Shown here piece after piece: positions 4,479 to 6,362 of a stretch of 6,362 nt of DNA (positions are counted from its first letter, which is position 1; each line of letters begins with the position of its first letter). The stretch covers positions 1 through 6,362 of the forward strand of contig JAKLQR010000018.1 in NCBI GenBank assembly GCA_022013235.1, given 5' to 3'. Below the pieces are notes generated by a model. The model searched no databases. It was not told the origin of the DNA and saw only the letters and a list, made by a program, of their open reading frames with translations. The DNA is from Thermodesulfovibrionales bacterium (GTDB lineage Bacteria; Nitrospirota; Thermodesulfovibrionia; Thermodesulfovibrionales; SM23-35). Both the position numbers and the translations under genes were made by a program.

Positions 4479-6362
4479 TCATCCGGTCTTGAAAAGTTCG
4501 ATCTTGCCTTTCCAGAAGGTTTCGAGAGATGTTCGCAGGAGCGGATATCCCTCCATATCGGGGTCTTTCTCGATAAGAGCAAAGGCCTCTCTTCTCGCAT
4601 CATTAAGCAGCAGGCCGTCCCGTGCTATATTTGCTATCCTGAGATCGGGCATCCCGGACTGGCGGGTGCCGAAGAATTCGCCGGGCCCCCGGATATCCAG
4701 GTCTTCTTCTGCTATCCTGAACCCGTCGTGAGTCTTCATCATAATGTCTATCCTTCTCCTCGCTTCGTCGGTATATGGCTGATATACAACCAGTATACAA
4801 TGAGACTGATGGGTCCCTCTCCCGATCCTCCCCCTCAACTGGTGGAGCTGCGAGAGCCCGAACCTCTCTGCATGCATTATAATCATAAGCGTTGCATTTG
4901 GCACGTCAACCCCGACTTCTATGACCGTGGTGCTTACGAGGATATCGAGGGCGCCCTCTTTGAAGGTCGCCATGACCTCCTCCCGTTCCTGTGTCTTCAT
5001 CCTGCCGTGAAGCAGTCCGATCCTGAATTCGGGGAATACTTTCTGGAACGCTTCTTTGCCGAGTATCGCCGACCTGAGGTCTGTTTTTTCCGATTCCTCG
5101 ATGAGCGGATACACGATATAGACCTGCCTTCCGTTTCTCACTTCATCCCTGATGACCTTATAGATATGCTCCTTCTGCGATGCATTGAACGAGCGGGTTG
5201 TCACCGGTCTTCTGTCCGGAGGAAGTTCGTCGATGACTGAATAATCGATGTCTCCGTATACCGTCATTGCAAGTGTCCTGGGTATCGGCGTGGCTGTCAT
5301 TACAAGTACGTCGGGGTTTCTTGCCTTTTTTCTGAGGAGAGCACGCTGCATGACGCCGAACCGGTGCTGCTCGTCTATGATCGCGATTCCCAGGTTTTTA
5401 AACACGACTCCTTCCTGTATCAGTGCATGGGTGCCGATGACTATGTCCGCCTCTCCCGAAGCAATGATGTCGAGCGGTTTTTCTTTCCTGCTCCCGGTGA
5501 GGAGACAGACCTTCAATCCAAGATGTTCGAGCGCAGGGCGGATAGTGATACAATGCTGTTCCGCCAGTATTTCTGTGGGGGCCATCAGTGCCGATTGATA
5601 GCCGCATTCTGCCGCAACCGTCATTGCCATAAGCGCAACAACGGTCTTGCCGCACCCCACGTCACCCTGTATAAGTCTGTTCATAGGTTGAGGACTTTTC
5701 ATGTCTTCCAGGATATCGTTGAACACTCTTTCCTGCGCCTGTGTCAGGGTAAAGGGAAGCGAATCGGTAAGCCTCGCGAGGAGTTTGCCGTCGGGTTTGA
5801 ACGAAATTCCCCTCTCGGAGACACTCCCCCTCTTTATCACGGCAAGACCGAGTTCAAGCATGAAGAGTTCGTCGAAAGAGAGCCTCCTGTGGAAATCACT
5901 AAGTCCACCGTTCAGGAGGTCGATATCAGAATTTTCCCTGGGGAAATGGACATTCACGGTGCTTTCCGGGAGTTCGGGCAAGCTGTATTTTTGCCGGATT
6001 TCGGATGGCAGAAAGTCATGGACCCCGCTCATACACGTCTGCACCACTGTGAACATTATTGACCGCATCTGTCTGACGCTCAAACCATTGGTAACTCTGT
6101 ATACGGGCACTATTCTCCCGGTGTGGATATGCGCATCATCCCCGTCGTGGATAATCTCAAATTCGGGGTTGTCAATCTCGAACCCGCTCCCCCAGTAAGG
6201 GTTTCTTTTGATCACGCCGGAAAAAAGCACTTCCTGTCCGACCCGAAAGTTTTTTTTCATGAAAGGCTGGTTAAACCACTTCCCCTTTAAAAGACCGCTC
6301 CCGTCGTTGAGAACGAGTTCGAATATCCGCAGGTTCCTCCCCGGAACTCTGATTACTTCCGC
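4479..6362 (-). CDS. recG: ATP-dependent DNA helicase RecG (5' end beyond window)
   Basis: RecG is a cytoplasmic superfamily 2 DNA translocase that remodels stalled forks and branch-migrates Holliday junctions and R/D-loops. The frame stays open to the right edge. The 34 codons before the ATG at 6258-6260 encode conserved wedge/OB-domain sequence (RIFELVLNDGSG, then KWFNQPF), so that ATG is internal and the true start is upstream; 627 residues are present, compared with about 690-780 in the family. Numbering from that ATG: the OB wedge continues to about 60, Walker A is GDVGCGKT (199-206), the DEQH box is 296-299 followed by RFGV, motif III is TATPIPRT (322-329), LLHGRM is 416-421, TTVIEVGVDVPNA is 444-456 and QLRGRIGR is 474-481. 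The C-terminal TRG region follows and the protein ends in a normal TGA. All helicase motifs are intact. Confidence 0.97.
   Translation of the reverse strand, partial: AEVIRVPGRNLRIFELVLNDGSGLLKGKWFNQPFMKKNFRVGQEVLFSGVIKRNPYWGSGFEIDNPEFEIIHDGDDAHIHTGRIVPVYRVTNGLSVRQMRSIMFTVVQTCMSGVHDFLPSEIRQKYSLPELPESTVNVHFPRENSDIDLLNGGLSDFHRRLSFDELFMLELGLAVIKRGSVSERGISFKPDGKLLARLTDSLPFTLTQAQERVFNDILEDMKSPQPMNRLIQGDVGCGKTVVALMAMTVAAECGYQSALMAPTEILAEQHCITIRPALEHLGLKVCLLTGSRKEKPLDIIASGEADIVIGTHALIQEGVVFKNLGIAIIDEQHRFGVMQRALLRKKARNPDVLVMTATPIPRTLAMTVYGDIDYSVIDELPPDRRPVTTRSFNASQKEHIYKVIRDEVRNGRQVYIVYPLIEESEKTDLRSAILGKEAFQKVFPEFRIGLLHGRMKTQEREEVMATFKEGALDILVSTTVIEVGVDVPNATLMIIMHAERFGLSQLHQLRGRIGRGTHQSHCILVVYQPYTDEARRRIDIMMKTHDGFRIAEEDLDIRGPGEFFGTRQSGMPDLRIANIARDGLLLNDARREAFALIEKDPDMEGYPLLRTSLETFWKGKIELFKTG

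Noticed and set aside
4446..6062. Long plus-strand ORFs opposite recG (4446-5240 and 5364-6062)
   Set aside because: They are antisense to an intact, motif-complete recG and their translations show no domain; open frames are expected from recG codon bias.
6258..6260. ATG at the right end as the recG start codon
   Set aside because: The 34 codons upstream remain open to the window edge and encode conserved RecG wedge-domain sequence (RIFELVLNDGSG and KWFNQPF), so this Met is internal.

Overview
The window comes from a bacterial chromosome. Every complete housekeeping gene lies on the minus strand: recG (5' end outside the window), a small coiled-coil protein, a GIY-YIG nuclease ORF, a pilD-type prepilin peptidase, a PAS-containing sensor histidine kinase and panB. 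The only plus-strand coding segment is the 3' tail of an IS630-family transposase at the left edge. The gene set (type IV pilin processing, an NtrB/PilS-like kinase, RecG, PanB), moderate G+C and dense intergenic palindromes fit an environmental Gram-negative such as Nitrospirota or Desulfobacterota. That placement is an inference from style; nothing in the window is lineage-specific.

Positions 1-401 are mobile-element debris. The transposase tail ends at 237 and a candidate IS terminus lies near 250. Next to it is a roughly 145-bp element (257-401) bounded by imperfect 32-bp inverted repeats whose outer end resembles the IS terminus, so it looks like a small non-autonomous (MITE-like) relative. 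panB follows at 528-1328 with its own SD and a plausible sigma70 promoter at 1364-1393. Between panB and the kinase lies a C/G-rich repeat with two strong hairpins (1454-1540). A second member of that family lies between recG and the coiled-coil gene (4380-4447).

Positions 1555-3586 form a tight two-gene unit. The prepilin peptidase stops 4 bp before the kinase starts, so the two are probably cotranscribed and translationally coupled. This suggests a type IV pilus or type II secretion context, although no pilin or response regulator is in the window.

The most unusual structure is at 3636-4006. A single short GIY-YIG endonuclease ORF is bracketed by a perfect 31-bp inverted pair of an extragenic palindrome (a GATCAAGTC centre in a 9-bp stem). 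One copy supplies the ORF's last codons and stop. A degenerate third copy of the palindrome sits inside the MITE-like element at 327-353. The arrangement is what a small self-contained nuclease-plus-palindrome cassette would look like, analogous in logic to REP-associated transposases, and is the main candidate for an under-described system here.
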